From SG8-39 sp041558415 (GTDB lineage Bacteria > Pseudomonadota > Gammaproteobacteria > Burkholderiales > SG8-39), in assembly GCA_041558415.1 (NCBI GenBank), contig JBFFEY010000008.1:24904-88903 (forward strand): DNA of 64,000 nucleotides, given 5' to 3'. A program made the position numbers and the translations under genes. Position 1 is the stretch's first letter. Each line of letters begins with the position of its first letter. This document shows positions 35,002 through 43,412 of the stretch, one piece after another. Below the pieces are notes generated by a model. It worked only from the letters and a program-made list of their open reading frames with translations. It made no database searches and was not told the DNA's origin.

Positions 35002-35474
35002 GCGACGCGTTCCTCGACGAACGGCTGGTGCGCGCGACGCAGAGCGGACTGCCGCTGGTGCCCGACCCCTACGCCGCGATTGCGGCTTCGCTGGGCGTTA
35101 GCGAAGCGCAGGTGATCGAGCGTCTGCAGACGATGCTCGCCGACGGGCGGGTGCGGCGCATCGGCGTAGTGCCGAACCACTACGCGCTGGGTTACACGGC
35201 GAACGGCATGTCGGTGTGGGACGTGGACGACGAGAAAATTGAAGCCCTTGGGCCGCAGGTGGGCGCGCTCGAGTTCGTCAGCCACTGCTACCGGCGGCCG
35301 CGTCGGCTGCCGGATTGGCCCTACAACCTGTTCGCCATGGTGCATGCGCGCTCGCGCGAGGAGGTTGCCGAGAAACTGGAAATGATCCGTGGCGTGCTCG
35401 GTTCGGCGTTGCGCGCGAGCGACGTCCTTTACAGCACGCGCATCCTGAAAAAGACCGGCCTGCGGCTGAGTTGA
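34998..35474 (+). CDS. nirH: siroheme decarboxylase subunit NirH
   Basis: The 158-residue protein has the same fold as NirL: LVRATQSGLPLVPDPYAAIA, RIGVVPNHYALGYTANGMSV and SHCYRRPRRLPDWPYNLFAM. The CYRRPRRxPxWPxN motif is shared with the second half of NirDL. It closes the heme d1 decarboxylase set. The following gene starts 94 bases away with its own strong Shine-Dalgarno. Confidence 0.88.
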   Translation: MSDAFLDERLVRATQSGLPLVPDPYAAIAASLGVSEAQVIERLQTMLADGRVRRIGVVPNHYALGYTANGMSVWDVDDEKIEALGPQVGALEFVSHCYRRPRRLPDWPYNLFAMVHARSREEVAEKLEMIRGVLGSALRASDVLYSTRILKKTGLRLS

Positions 35475-35568
35475 GCGGCCGCGGATCGAAGGACACAATG
35501 CAGCGCGCCGTTACGGTTTTTGCCCGGCAAAGGGCGACGACCGCGGCGCGCGTACGGAGGAAGATGCC

Positions 35569-37128
35569 ATGACAGAGTCCGTCGCAAGGGCAGCGGCTGC
35601 AACGCGCGCTGCCGAAGCTGCGCCGATCCGCAGCGGCGCCGAGTACATCGAAAGCCTGCGAGGCCGCAAGCTCAAGGTCTATCTTTTCGGCGAGCGGGTC
35701 GCCGAGCCGGTGGACCATCCGGTGATCCGTCCCTCGATAAACGCGGTCGCCGAAACCTACGACCTGGCGCTGCGCAATCCGGCGCTCGGCAGCGCGGCCT
35801 CGCCGTACGTTGAGGGTCGCGTGAACCGCTTTCTGCACATCGCGCAGAGTCCCGAGGACCTGGTCATGCAGAACAAGATGCAGCGCCGGCTCGGCCAGCT
35901 CACCGGCACCTGCTTTCAGCGCTGCGTCGGCATGGACGCGCTGAATGCGCTGCACTCGGTCACCTTCGAAATCGACGCGCAGCACGGCACCGACTATCAC
36001 GCGCGCTTCAAGGCGTTCGTCGCGATGGCGCAGCGCGGCAACGTGGTGATCGGCGGTGCCATGACCGACGTCAAGGGCGACCGCAGCAAGGCGCCGTGCG
36101 CGCAGGCCGACCCCGACCTGTACGTGCACGTCACACGCCGCAGCAAGGACGGGATCTACATCAAGGGCGCCAAGGCGCACCAGACTGGATGCCTGAACTC
36201 GCACTGGCTGATCGTCATGCCGACGATCCGGCTCGGCGCGGGCGACAAGGATTATGCGGTGGTCGGTGCGCTGCCGGTGGACGCGCCGGGCATCACCTAT
36301 ATCTATGGCCGCCAGTCTTGCGATACGCGCAGCACGGACGGCGGCGAGATCGACGCCGGCAACGCGCGCTACGCCGGCCAGGAAGCGATGATCGTGTTCG
36401 ACGACGCCTTCATCCCCTGGGCGCAGGTGTTCATGGACGGCGAGCACGAATTCGCCGCGATGCTGGTCGAGCGCTTTACCTGCTACCACCGGCGCAGCTA
36501 CGTCTGCAAAAGCGGCGTTGGCGACGTGCTGATCGGCGCGGCGGCGGTCATCGCCGACCACAACGGCGTGGAAAAGGCCTCCCACATACGCGACAAGCTG
36601 GTGGAGATGACGCACCTGAACGAGACGATCTACGCCACCGGCATCTCGGCGAGCGTCCAGGCGACGCGCATGCAGTCCGGCGTCTACCTTTCGGACGACA
36701 TGCTGTCCAACGTCTGCAAGCACCACGTCACGCGGCTGCCCTACGAGATCGGCCGCCTGGCACAGGACCTCGCCGGCGGGCTGATGGTCACCCTGCCGTC
36801 GGAGGCGGAGCTGCGCCACCCCGAGATCGGCGAGCTCGTGCGCAAGTACCTCAAGGGGCGCGAGGAGATTCCGACCGAGGACCGCATCCGTATTCTGCGG
36901 CTGATCGAGAACATGACCCTCGGCCGCAACGCGGTCGGCTACCTCACCGAATCGATGCACGGCGCCGGCTCGCCGCAGGCGCAGCGCGTGCAGATCGCGC
37001 GCGCCATGCAGGTCGAATTCAAAAAGCAGCTCGCGCGCGCGCTCTCGGGCATTGCCGAGGGGCCGGTCGAGGTGCCGGCCGAGGACTATTTCGCCCGCGT
37101 GTTCCAGCCACCCGGAGAGCGGAGCTGA
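35569..37128 (+). CDS. 4-hydroxybutyryl-CoA dehydratase-like flavo-iron-sulfur protein (HpaB superfamily)
   Basis: The 519-residue protein tracks 4-hydroxybutyryl-CoA dehydratase (AbfD) closely: EYIESLRGRKLKVYLFGE, TCFQRCVGMDALNAL, GAMTDVKGDRSKAPCAQ, GAKAHQTGCLNSH, IYGRQSCDTR and TESMHGAGSPQAQR. The four [4Fe-4S] ligands of AbfD (Cys99, Cys103, His292, Cys299) correspond to C115, C119, H307 and C313. The His-to-Cys gap here is 6 instead of 7 (YHRRSYVCK). This could be a dehydratase/vinylacetyl-CoA isomerase of unknown substrate. GGAGG precedes the ATG. It sits inside the nir island behind nirH, with no obvious link to heme d1. Confidence 0.8.
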   Translation: MTESVARAAAATRAAEAAPIRSGAEYIESLRGRKLKVYLFGERVAEPVDHPVIRPSINAVAETYDLALRNPALGSAASPYVEGRVNRFLHIAQSPEDLVMQNKMQRRLGQLTGTCFQRCVGMDALNALHSVTFEIDAQHGTDYHARFKAFVAMAQRGNVVIGGAMTDVKGDRSKAPCAQADPDLYVHVTRRSKDGIYIKGAKAHQTGCLNSHWLIVMPTIRLGAGDKDYAVVGALPVDAPGITYIYGRQSCDTRSTDGGEIDAGNARYAGQEAMIVFDDAFIPWAQVFMDGEHEFAAMLVERFTCYHRRSYVCKSGVGDVLIGAAAVIADHNGVEKASHIRDKLVEMTHLNETIYATGISASVQATRMQSGVYLSDDMLSNVCKHHVTRLPYEIGRLAQDLAGGLMVTLPSEAELRHPEIGELVRKYLKGREEIPTEDRIRILRLIENMTLGRNAVGYLTESMHGAGSPQAQRVQIARAMQVEFKKQLARALSGIAEGPVEVPAEDYFARVFQPPGERS

Positions 37129-37144
37129 CGAAGCCGGCGGACGG

Positions 37145-39334
37145 CTAGCGGTCGATGTAGCGCCGCCGGTGCGTCTCGAGCAGCTTCCAGCGCACCACCG
37201 GCAGCTCGAGTACCTCCTGCATCGGCAGGCTGTAGGCCTGCACGTCCTCTAGGATCTCGATATCGGCACCTTCGATCGGCACGCCAGCGAGCCGCACGGC
37301 GCCGAAATATGATCCGGCGGCGAGCTGCTCGCGGTAGCCCGCGGAGGTGGCAAGCTGCGCACTGCCGGCTTGGAGCAGGATCAGCTCCTCCTGCGGCGGC
37401 AGCAGGCGGTCGCCGCGGCGCATCGTGACGGCTTCGGCCGTTTGCACCAGGCGGTTTAGCGTGATGCCCGAAACGCCGTCCGCGAACAGCGGCACGCTGC
37501 GCAGGAACTCGCGCTTGTCGTGCGACTGCACGGTCTGCCGGTAGAGCGCGCTGCGGGTGACGAAATCGACGTACAGGTCGCGCGGGATGCGCAGCGCGCG
37601 CACGAAGCCGAGCGCGCGGTACGACTCCGCCGACGGCATGTCGAGCAGCGCGAAGGCCTCGCCCAGAATCGAGCCGGCCGACAGCAGGCTCGCGCCGGCG
37701 ACGCCCGGGCGCAGCAGCTCGATCGAGCCGCTCAGCACGACGTAAACGTTGCTCACCGGCTCGCCGGCGCGCAGCAGCAGCACTTCCGGGTTGAAGACGA
37801 CGTGCTCGCAGTTCAGCAGGTGGCGAATGCGGTACTTCGGTACGTCGGCGAAGTAGGCGTGCAGGTATTCGTAGGCGCGGCGGCGGAAGGTGTCGGAGCT
37901 GCCCTGGATCAGCACGTCGACCGTGCCGAACGATGCCCCGGAGCCGATGGCGCGCTCTTCCTCGGTCAGCCGGCGCGCGGTGTGCGCCAGGATCAGCTTG
38001 CCCGACGGGTCGTTGCGGAAGTCCTGCGCCTCGCCGTGGATCAGCCCTCCGCCGATGTCGATCTTCTTGACGTCGGCGCGCATGCGGTACGCGGCGAGCG
38101 CCTGGTCGCGCAGCGCGGCCGACAGCCCGTACGGCGCATCGTCCGGCGCCGTGAGCGCGTTCATCACGCGCTCCGAGGCGATGTCGGCGAGGTGGCCGTA
38201 CACCCGGTAGCCGCCCTCCCACAGTGCGCGGAAGTACAGCACCGTGGTCTCCACCGGGTGCGGCGACAGCATCGGCCTGACCTCCAGCCCGCCGATGTCG
38301 TTCCAGGCATCGAGCTGCAGGTCGCGCACGTCGAACAGGCGGCCGAATTCGGGCTCCGAGAGCTGCATCACGGCGGACAGCTTCTTGAACGCAGAGGCGC
38401 GCACCATTGGCACGGCGTAGTAGGCGATGCGCCGGTCGCCGGAGATGAGCGACGTGAGACCGACGAGGTGGTCGTCGTGGCAGTGCGTCTGGAAGATGCC
38501 GTCGATCTCGTTGACGCCGACGCCGAGCGCGGCGAGCGCATTCTCGACGTTCGGACCGGCGTCGACCAGGTAGACGCGACCCTGGAAGAACACGATGCAG
38601 CCCATCGCCGGACGGTTCGTGTCCCAGCCGTCGCCGTCGCCGGTGTGCGCCACCGCAAAATAATCGGGCTCGAGCAGGTAGTTGCCGAGCGTGTAGGGCG
38701 AGGGGTAGTGCGCGCCGGGCGCGAGGTTGAGATCGACCTCGACGCTCTCGCCGCCGTAGCGGATTTCGAACACGTTGGTGCGCAGCCGCCGCAGCTCGAC
38801 GCCGCCCTGCAGCGCGAGCGGCGCCTGCTCGAGCGGCATCGGCTCGACGAGCTCCTCGGTCGGCCGGATGCGACCGAAGGCGAAAGCGAGCTTCATGCGC
38901 ATGATCGCCGCGGCCTGGGCCGGCGGCACGCCGGCCTCGGTCAGCTCGTCCTGCGAGGCGAGGCCGTAGTTGCCGCGGAACAGGTACGTCATCTGGGTTT
39001 CGATCTCGTGGCGCGAACCGATCAGACGCGGGCGGCGGCCGGTGTTGTTCGGATGGCCGGGCACCAGCATGCCCTGCAGGTAGAGCATCTGTAGCACCGG
39101 AAACTCGGCGCGATTGCAGGGCTGACCGTTCTGGATGCCGAGGTCAGAGAGCAGAATCGCGTTCGGCCCGCTCTCGCAGGCCACGCCCTCGACCTCGATC
39201 GGCAGGATCAGGCCGCGCCGCGCGAGGTGCTTGACGACGTCGGCCGGGCAGCCGCACAGCAGGCGCAGGTCGGCGTCTGCCACCTCGATCCAGTAGATGC
39301 CGGTGGTGACGGTGATTTTGCGGATGGCGGACAT
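37145..39334 (-). CDS. metallo-beta-lactamase-fold / cyclic-nucleotide-binding fusion protein
   Basis: The 729-residue protein of unknown function has three parts. Residues 1-240 are an unassigned region with C27, C29, C53 and C73. A metallo-beta-lactamase-like domain follows, with FQTHCHDDHLVG (H284, H286, D288, H289), a Y-G-H-L-A-D at about 379-383 and LAHT at 449-452. Two C-terminal cNMP-like beta-barrels lie at about 505-600 (VYVVLSGSIELLRPG, LGEA) and, more degenerate, 605-710. No DNA-binding domain is seen. It faces nirJ across the DNR box at 39373. It may sense a nucleotide or redox signal and control a hydrolase or oxidoreductase site. Start 39334 (MSAIRKITV) is chosen over 39379, which overlaps the box. 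Confidence 0.75.
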   Translation of the reverse strand: MSAIRKITVTTGIYWIEVADADLRLLCGCPADVVKHLARRGLILPIEVEGVACESGPNAILLSDLGIQNGQPCNRAEFPVLQMLYLQGMLVPGHPNNTGRRPRLIGSRHEIETQMTYLFRGNYGLASQDELTEAGVPPAQAAAIMRMKLAFAFGRIRPTEELVEPMPLEQAPLALQGGVELRRLRTNVFEIRYGGESVEVDLNLAPGAHYPSPYTLGNYLLEPDYFAVAHTGDGDGWDTNRPAMGCIVFFQGRVYLVDAGPNVENALAALGVGVNEIDGIFQTHCHDDHLVGLTSLISGDRRIAYYAVPMVRASAFKKLSAVMQLSEPEFGRLFDVRDLQLDAWNDIGGLEVRPMLSPHPVETTVLYFRALWEGGYRVYGHLADIASERVMNALTAPDDAPYGLSAALRDQALAAYRMRADVKKIDIGGGLIHGEAQDFRNDPSGKLILAHTARRLTEEERAIGSGASFGTVDVLIQGSSDTFRRRAYEYLHAYFADVPKYRIRHLLNCEHVVFNPEVLLLRAGEPVSNVYVVLSGSIELLRPGVAGASLLSAGSILGEAFALLDMPSAESYRALGFVRALRIPRDLYVDFVTRSALYRQTVQSHDKREFLRSVPLFADGVSGITLNRLVQTAEAVTMRRGDRLLPPQEELILLQAGSAQLATSAGYREQLAAGSYFGAVRLAGVPIEGADIEILEDVQAYSLPMQEVLELPVVRWKLLETHRRRYIDR

Positions 39335-39372
39335 GGTTTGCCGCGGCTCAGGCGTCGCCCGCGGTGGCGCGC

Positions 39373-39386
39373 TTGACACAGGTCAA
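39373..39386. promoter_or_regulatory. FNR/DNR-type box upstream of nirJ
   Basis: TTGAC-acag-GTCAA is a perfect 5-4-5 palindrome. With TAGCAT at 39408-39413 as -10, the box centre falls near -40.5 from a start at about 39420, the classic class II activator spacing. It would drive nirJ-nirN-dnr. Confidence 0.8.
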
Positions 39387-39444
39387 TTGCGGCAGGCACC
39401 GCACACATAGCATGATTCGACTTTCCGACGGAGGTTCGCCGACC

Positions 39445-40653
39445 GTGTTTCGTGTGTCCCAGTTCATGCAGGAATTATCGCAGCCCACGCCGCTGTCGGG
39501 TCGGCACGACCCGCCCGGGCCGGTGGTGATCTGGAACTTGGTCCGGCGCTGCAACCTCAGCTGCCAGCACTGCTACTCGATTTCGGCCGACGTCGACTTC
39601 CCCGGTGAGCTGTCGACGGCGGAGGTCTATGCGGTGATGGACGATCTCAAGGCGTTCCGCGTCCCGGTGCTGATCCTCTCGGGCGGCGAGCCACTGCTGC
39701 GCAAGGACCTGTTCGAGGTGGCGGCGCGCGCCAAGGCGATGGGCTTTTACGTCGGCCTGTCGACCAACGGTACGCTGATCGATGCGCCGATGGCCGAGCG
39801 CATCGCCGCGCTCGGCTTCGACTATGTCGGCATCAGCCTCGACGGCCTGCGCGAGACGCACGATCGCTTCCGCCGCAAGGCGGGCGCCTTCGACGCCTCC
39901 CTCGCCGGGCTGCGCCTGTGCCGCGCGCGCAACGTGAAGGTGGGCCTGCGCTTCACCGTCACGCAGGACAATGCGGCCGACCTGCCGGGGCTGCTCGCGC
40001 TGGCCGAGGACGAGGGCATCGACAAGTTCTACCTCTCTCACCTCAACTACGCCGGCCGCGGCAACAAGAACCGCGGCACCGACGCGCACTTCCAGACCAC
40101 GCGCCAGGCCATGGACCGGCTGTTCGACACCGCCTGGGACTATCAGCAGCGCGGCGCGGCGAAGGAATTCGTCACCGGCAACAACGACGCCGACGGCGTC
40201 TACCTGCTGCTCTGGGTGCGCCGGCGCTTTCCCGAGCGCGAAGCGCACATGCGCGCCAAGCTCGCCGCGTGGGGCGGCAACGCCTCCGGGGTGAACGTCG
40301 CCAACATCGACAACCTGGGCAACGTGCACCCGGACACCATGTGGTGGAACCACACCCTCGGCAACGTGCGCGAGCGGCCGTTCTCGGCGATCTGGCAGGA
40401 CCGCAGCGACCCGATCATGGCCGGACTCAAGGCGCGACCGCGCACGGTGAAGGGGCGTTGCGCGGCCTGCGCCTATTTCGACATCTGCGGCGGCAACACG
40501 CGGGTGCGCGCGCTGCAGTTGACCGGCGATGCCTGGGAAGAGGATCCGGGCTGCTATCTCAGCGACGAGGAGATCGGCGTGACCGCGGCCGGCGAGCGCG
40601 TGCCGGTGCTACCGTACCGAGGCAAAGGCGTGACGTGGGTGCGCTCCGCCTGA
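39445..40653 (+). CDS. nirJ: radical SAM heme d1 biosynthesis protein NirJ
   Basis: The protein is 402 residues from this start, with the SAM cluster CNLSCQHC (C-x3-C-x2-C) in VIWNLVRRCNLSCQHC and a C-terminal auxiliary-cluster (SPASM) region GRCAACAYFDICGGN...PGCYL. It replaces two propionates by oxo groups on the way to heme d1. GTG at 39445 (MFRVSQFMQEL) was chosen because GGAGG lies 10 bases upstream, the family N-terminus aligns there, and the inferred transcription start (about 39420) lies after the ATG at 39412. nirN overlaps its end by 19 bases. Confidence 0.93.
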   Translation: MFRVSQFMQELSQPTPLSGRHDPPGPVVIWNLVRRCNLSCQHCYSISADVDFPGELSTAEVYAVMDDLKAFRVPVLILSGGEPLLRKDLFEVAARAKAMGFYVGLSTNGTLIDAPMAERIAALGFDYVGISLDGLRETHDRFRRKAGAFDASLAGLRLCRARNVKVGLRFTVTQDNAADLPGLLALAEDEGIDKFYLSHLNYAGRGNKNRGTDAHFQTTRQAMDRLFDTAWDYQQRGAAKEFVTGNNDADGVYLLLWVRRRFPEREAHMRAKLAAWGGNASGVNVANIDNLGNVHPDTMWWNHTLGNVRERPFSAIWQDRSDPIMAGLKARPRTVKGRCAACAYFDICGGNTRVRALQLTGDAWEEDPGCYLSDEEIGVTAAGERVPVLPYRGKGVTWVRSA

Positions 40654-42182
40654 CGCTCGCGGCGCTGGCGCTGATTGCGGCGGCGGAGCTCGGCGCAGCA
40701 CCGGTCGACAGGCTTTACGCGCAGCACTGCGCGGTCTGCCACGGACCGACGCGCCTCGGCGGCACCGGACCGGCGCTGCTGCCCGAGAACCTTCAGCGGC
40801 TGCGGCGCAAGGCCGCGGTCGAGGTCATCGCCAAGGGGCGCATCGCGACGCAGATGCTGGGTTTCGCCGACAAGCTTTCGGCCGAGGACATCCGGCAGCT
40901 GGCCGACTACATCTACTTGCCGCCGGCCGAGGCGCCGCGCTGGACGCTGGCCGACATTCGCGCGTCGCGCATCGAGCACCCGGCCGCAAAGCCCGACGTC
41001 ACGCGGCCGGTGCACGGCGCCGATCCGATGAACCTGTTCGTCGTCGTCGAGACGGGCGACCACCACGCGACCCTGCTCGACGGCGATCGGCTCGAGCCGA
41101 TCGCGCGCTTCAAAACGCGCTACGCGCTGCACGGCGGGCCGAAGTTCTCGCCCGACGGTCGCTTCGTGTACTTCGGCTCGCGCGACGGCTGGGTGTCCAA
41201 GTACGACCTTTACAACCTGCGCATGGTGAGCGAAGTGCGTGCCGGCATCAACACGCGCAACATCGCGGTGTCTTCGGACGGGCGCTTCGTCATGGTGGCG
41301 AACTACCTGCCGCACAGCCTGGTCGCGCTCGACGCCGCCACGCTCGAGCCGCTCAAGGTGATCGAGGTGCGCGACCGGCACGGCAAGAGCTCGCGCGTCT
41401 CGGCGGTGTACGACGCCGCGCCGCGCGGAAGCTTCATCGCCGCGCTGAAGGACGTGAAGGAAATTTGGGAGATTCCCTACCGCGCCGACGCCGAGCCGGT
41501 CTACAAGGGCCTGGTGCACGACTACCGCTTCAAGGAAGGTATCGCCGAGACCGGTCCGTTCCCGGTACGGCAGATCCAGGTCGACGATTACCTCGACGAC
41601 TTCTTCTTCGATCCGGCCTACGCCAATCTGGTCGGCGCCGCGCGCGGCGCCAAGCGCGGCCAGGTGGTCAATCTGCACGTCAAACGCGCGATCGAGTCGA
41701 TCGACCTGCCCGGGCTGCCGCATCTCGGCTCGGGGATCACCTGGGAATGGCAGGGGCGGCGCGTGCTGGCCACGCCGAACCTGAAGGCGGCGGTGGTGAG
41801 CGTCATCGACACCGGCAGCTGGAAGGTCGTGAAGGAAATCGCGACGCCCGGGCCGGGGTTCTTCCTGCGCAGCCACGAGAACACGCCCTATGCCTGGACC
41901 GACTCGTTCAACAGTCCGCGACGCGACACCCTGACGGTGATCGACAAGCGCAGCCTGGAGGTGGTCGCGGAACTGCGCCCGGCGCCGGGCAAGACCGTTG
42001 CACATATCGAATTCACCGCCGACGGCCGCTATGCGCTGGCCAGCGTCTGGGAGATGGACGGGGCGCTGGTGGTGTACGATGCGGCGACCCTGAAGGAAGT
42101 CAAGCGCCTGCCGATGAAGAAACCCTCGGGCAAGTACAACGTGCACAACAAGGTCACGCGCTCCGAGGGCACCAGCCACTAG
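40635..42182 (+). CDS. nirN: NirN, c-type cytochrome with d1-type propeller (dihydro-heme d1 dehydrogenase)
   Basis: The 515-residue periplasmic protein has a signal peptide (GTG start, MGALRLTLAALALIAAAELG), an N-terminal cytochrome c domain with CAVCH, and an eight-bladed d1-type propeller (KFSPDGRFVYFGSRDGWVSK; NIAVSSDGRFVMVANYLPHS). The C-terminus KPSGKYNVHNKVT resembles that of NirS. NirN performs the last oxidation of heme d1 and hands it to NirS. It overlaps nirJ and lies 5 bases before dnr. Confidence 0.92.
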   Translation: MGALRLTLAALALIAAAELGAAPVDRLYAQHCAVCHGPTRLGGTGPALLPENLQRLRRKAAVEVIAKGRIATQMLGFADKLSAEDIRQLADYIYLPPAEAPRWTLADIRASRIEHPAAKPDVTRPVHGADPMNLFVVVETGDHHATLLDGDRLEPIARFKTRYALHGGPKFSPDGRFVYFGSRDGWVSKYDLYNLRMVSEVRAGINTRNIAVSSDGRFVMVANYLPHSLVALDAATLEPLKVIEVRDRHGKSSRVSAVYDAAPRGSFIAALKDVKEIWEIPYRADAEPVYKGLVHDYRFKEGIAETGPFPVRQIQVDDYLDDFFFDPAYANLVGAARGAKRGQVVNLHVKRAIESIDLPGLPHLGSGITWEWQGRRVLATPNLKAAVVSVIDTGSWKVVKEIATPGPGFFLRSHENTPYAWTDSFNSPRRDTLTVIDKRSLEVVAELRPAPGKTVAHIEFTADGRYALASVWEMDGALVVYDAATLKEVKRLPMKKPSGKYNVHNKVTRSEGTSH

Positions 42183-42187
42183 CCGCC

Positions 42188-42931
42188 ATGAACGATCCGA
42201 GCGACGGTCTGCCGACACGCCGCGGGCGCCAGCCTGCCATCAAGGTGCAGGCCTTTCTCGCGAACCTGCCGATGTTCAGCGAGATGAGCGGCGAGGAGCT
42301 CGATCGCGTCGCCGCGGGCACGCAAGCGCAGCACGCCACCAAGGGCGACATCGTCTTCCGCACCGGGGATCCCTGCGTCGGCTTTCACGTTGTCGTCTAT
42401 GGCCAGGTGAAGCTCGGCTTTACGTCGCCGCAGGGCGTCGAAAAGGTGGTGGAGATCGTGCGTCCGGGCTCGAGCTTCGGCGAGGCGCTGATGTTTCTCG
42501 ACAAGCCGTACATCGTCTTTGCACAGGCGCTCGCCGACAGCCTGCTGCTGCACGTCTCGAAGCGCACCGTGCTGGAGGAGCTCGCGCGCGATCCGGGCTT
42601 TGCGCGGCGCATGCTCTCGGGGCTTTCGCGCAAGCTGCACGGCCTGGTACGCGACGTCGAGGCCTACACGCTGCGCTCTGGCGCCGAGCGGGTGATCGGC
42701 TACCTGCTGCGCGACGTGCCGGACGGCCAGTCGGAGGGCGCGGTCGAGGTCAACCTCTCGCCGGGCAAGAGCGTCATCGCCTCGCGGCTCAACATGACCC
42801 CGGAGCATTTCTCGCGCATCCTGCACGATCTCGCGGCGAGCGGCCTGATCGAGGTCGACGGCCGGCGGGTGCACATCCCGGACCTGGCGCGCCTGCGCGG
42901 CAGCGACGCCCCGGAATTCCCGCGGCGCTGA
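42188..42931 (+). CDS. dnr: Crp/Fnr-family regulator, DNR type
   Basis: The 247-residue protein has an N-terminal effector barrel (GDIVFRTGDPCVGFHVVVYG, GSSFGEALMF), a dimer helix and a helix-turn-helix (GKSVIASRLNMTPEHFSRIL). It lacks the N-terminal cysteine cluster of FNR, which fits the NO-sensing DNR/NnrR group. The recognition helix carries E-x-x-S-R, expected for TTGAT/ATCAA sites, and six such sites occur in the window. It is the third gene of nirJ-nirN-dnr and would therefore amplify its own expression. Confidence 0.9.
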   Translation: MNDPSDGLPTRRGRQPAIKVQAFLANLPMFSEMSGEELDRVAAGTQAQHATKGDIVFRTGDPCVGFHVVVYGQVKLGFTSPQGVEKVVEIVRPGSSFGEALMFLDKPYIVFAQALADSLLLHVSKRTVLEELARDPGFARRMLSGLSRKLHGLVRDVEAYTLRSGAERVIGYLLRDVPDGQSEGAVEVNLSPGKSVIASRLNMTPEHFSRILHDLAASGLIEVDGRRVHIPDLARLRGSDAPEFPRR

Positions 42932-42949
42932 GCGGCCCGCGGGGGGCAA

Positions 42950-42977
42950 AAAAAAGCCGGGCGAGCCCGGCTTTTTT
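42950..42977. terminator. bidirectional rho-independent terminator between dnr and nirM
   Basis: GCCGGG (42956-42961), loop CGAG, CCCGGC (42966-42971), flanked by A6 on the left and T6 on the right. It ends both the rightward nirJ-nirN-dnr and the leftward nirI-nirS-nirM transcripts. Confidence 0.92.
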
Positions 42978-42997
42978 GCGTCGGCGCCTGGGCGCCG

Positions 42998-43309
42998 TCA
43001 CATCGCGAGGATCCAGGCCACCAGCTTCTGGATGTCGCCGTCGGGCACTGCCGGGTTGGGCGGCATCGGCACCGGACCCCAGACGCCCGAGCCGCCCTTT
43101 TTCACCTTCTCGGCGAGCTTGGCGGCCGCGCCGGCCTGGCCCTTGTACTTCTTGGCCACGTCCTTGTACGACGGCCCAACGACCTTCTTTTCGAGCTGGT
43201 GGCAGGCGGTGCAGTTGTACTTCTTCGCCATCGCCTCGTCGGCCTGCGCCACGGGTACGGCCAGCAGGCCGGCCGCCAGGGCGGCAACGAGGACAGTGCG
43301 CTTGTGCAT
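42998..43309 (-). CDS. nirM: cytochrome c551-type electron donor
   Basis: The 103-residue periplasmic cytochrome has a signal peptide (MHKRTVLVAALAAGLLAVPV...AQA), heme site CTACH and axial Met in PMPPNPAVPDGDIQKLVAWI. It is the c551/c552 family that donates electrons to cytochrome cd1. It is the gene after nirS on the minus strand, separated by a hairpin. Confidence 0.9.
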   Translation of the reverse strand: MHKRTVLVAALAAGLLAVPVAQADEAMAKKYNCTACHQLEKKVVGPSYKDVAKKYKGQAGAAAKLAEKVKKGGSGVWGPVPMPPNPAVPDGDIQKLVAWILAM

Positions 43310-43361
43310 CGGTGGTGCTCCTTTCTCAGTCAATGCCGTTCAACGGGTCCTTAACGCGTCA

Positions 43362-43390
43362 AACGCCGCCCCGGTCGACAGGGCGGCGTT
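43362..43390 (-). terminator. intercistronic hairpin between nirS and nirM
   Basis: AACGCCGCCC (43362-43371) and GGGCGGCGTT (43381-43390) form a perfect 10-bp stem with a 9-base loop, 22 bases after the nirS stop. On the minus strand only TTT follows, so it is a weak terminator or an mRNA-stabilising hairpin rather than a full stop. Confidence 0.6.
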
Positions 43391-43412
43391 CGCCCACCGA
43401 ACCCGCGCGGGC

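Noticed and set aside
37520..39094. 524-codon plus-strand frame opposite the MBL/cNMP gene
   Set aside because: Repetitive RHVEQ-type shadow translation; the minus strand has the HCHDDH domain and sensible composition.
39412..39444. ATG at 39412 as the nirJ start
   Set aside because: It overlaps the likely -10 TAGCAT and precedes the inferred transcription start; GTG 39445 has GGAGG at 10 bases and matches the family N-terminus.
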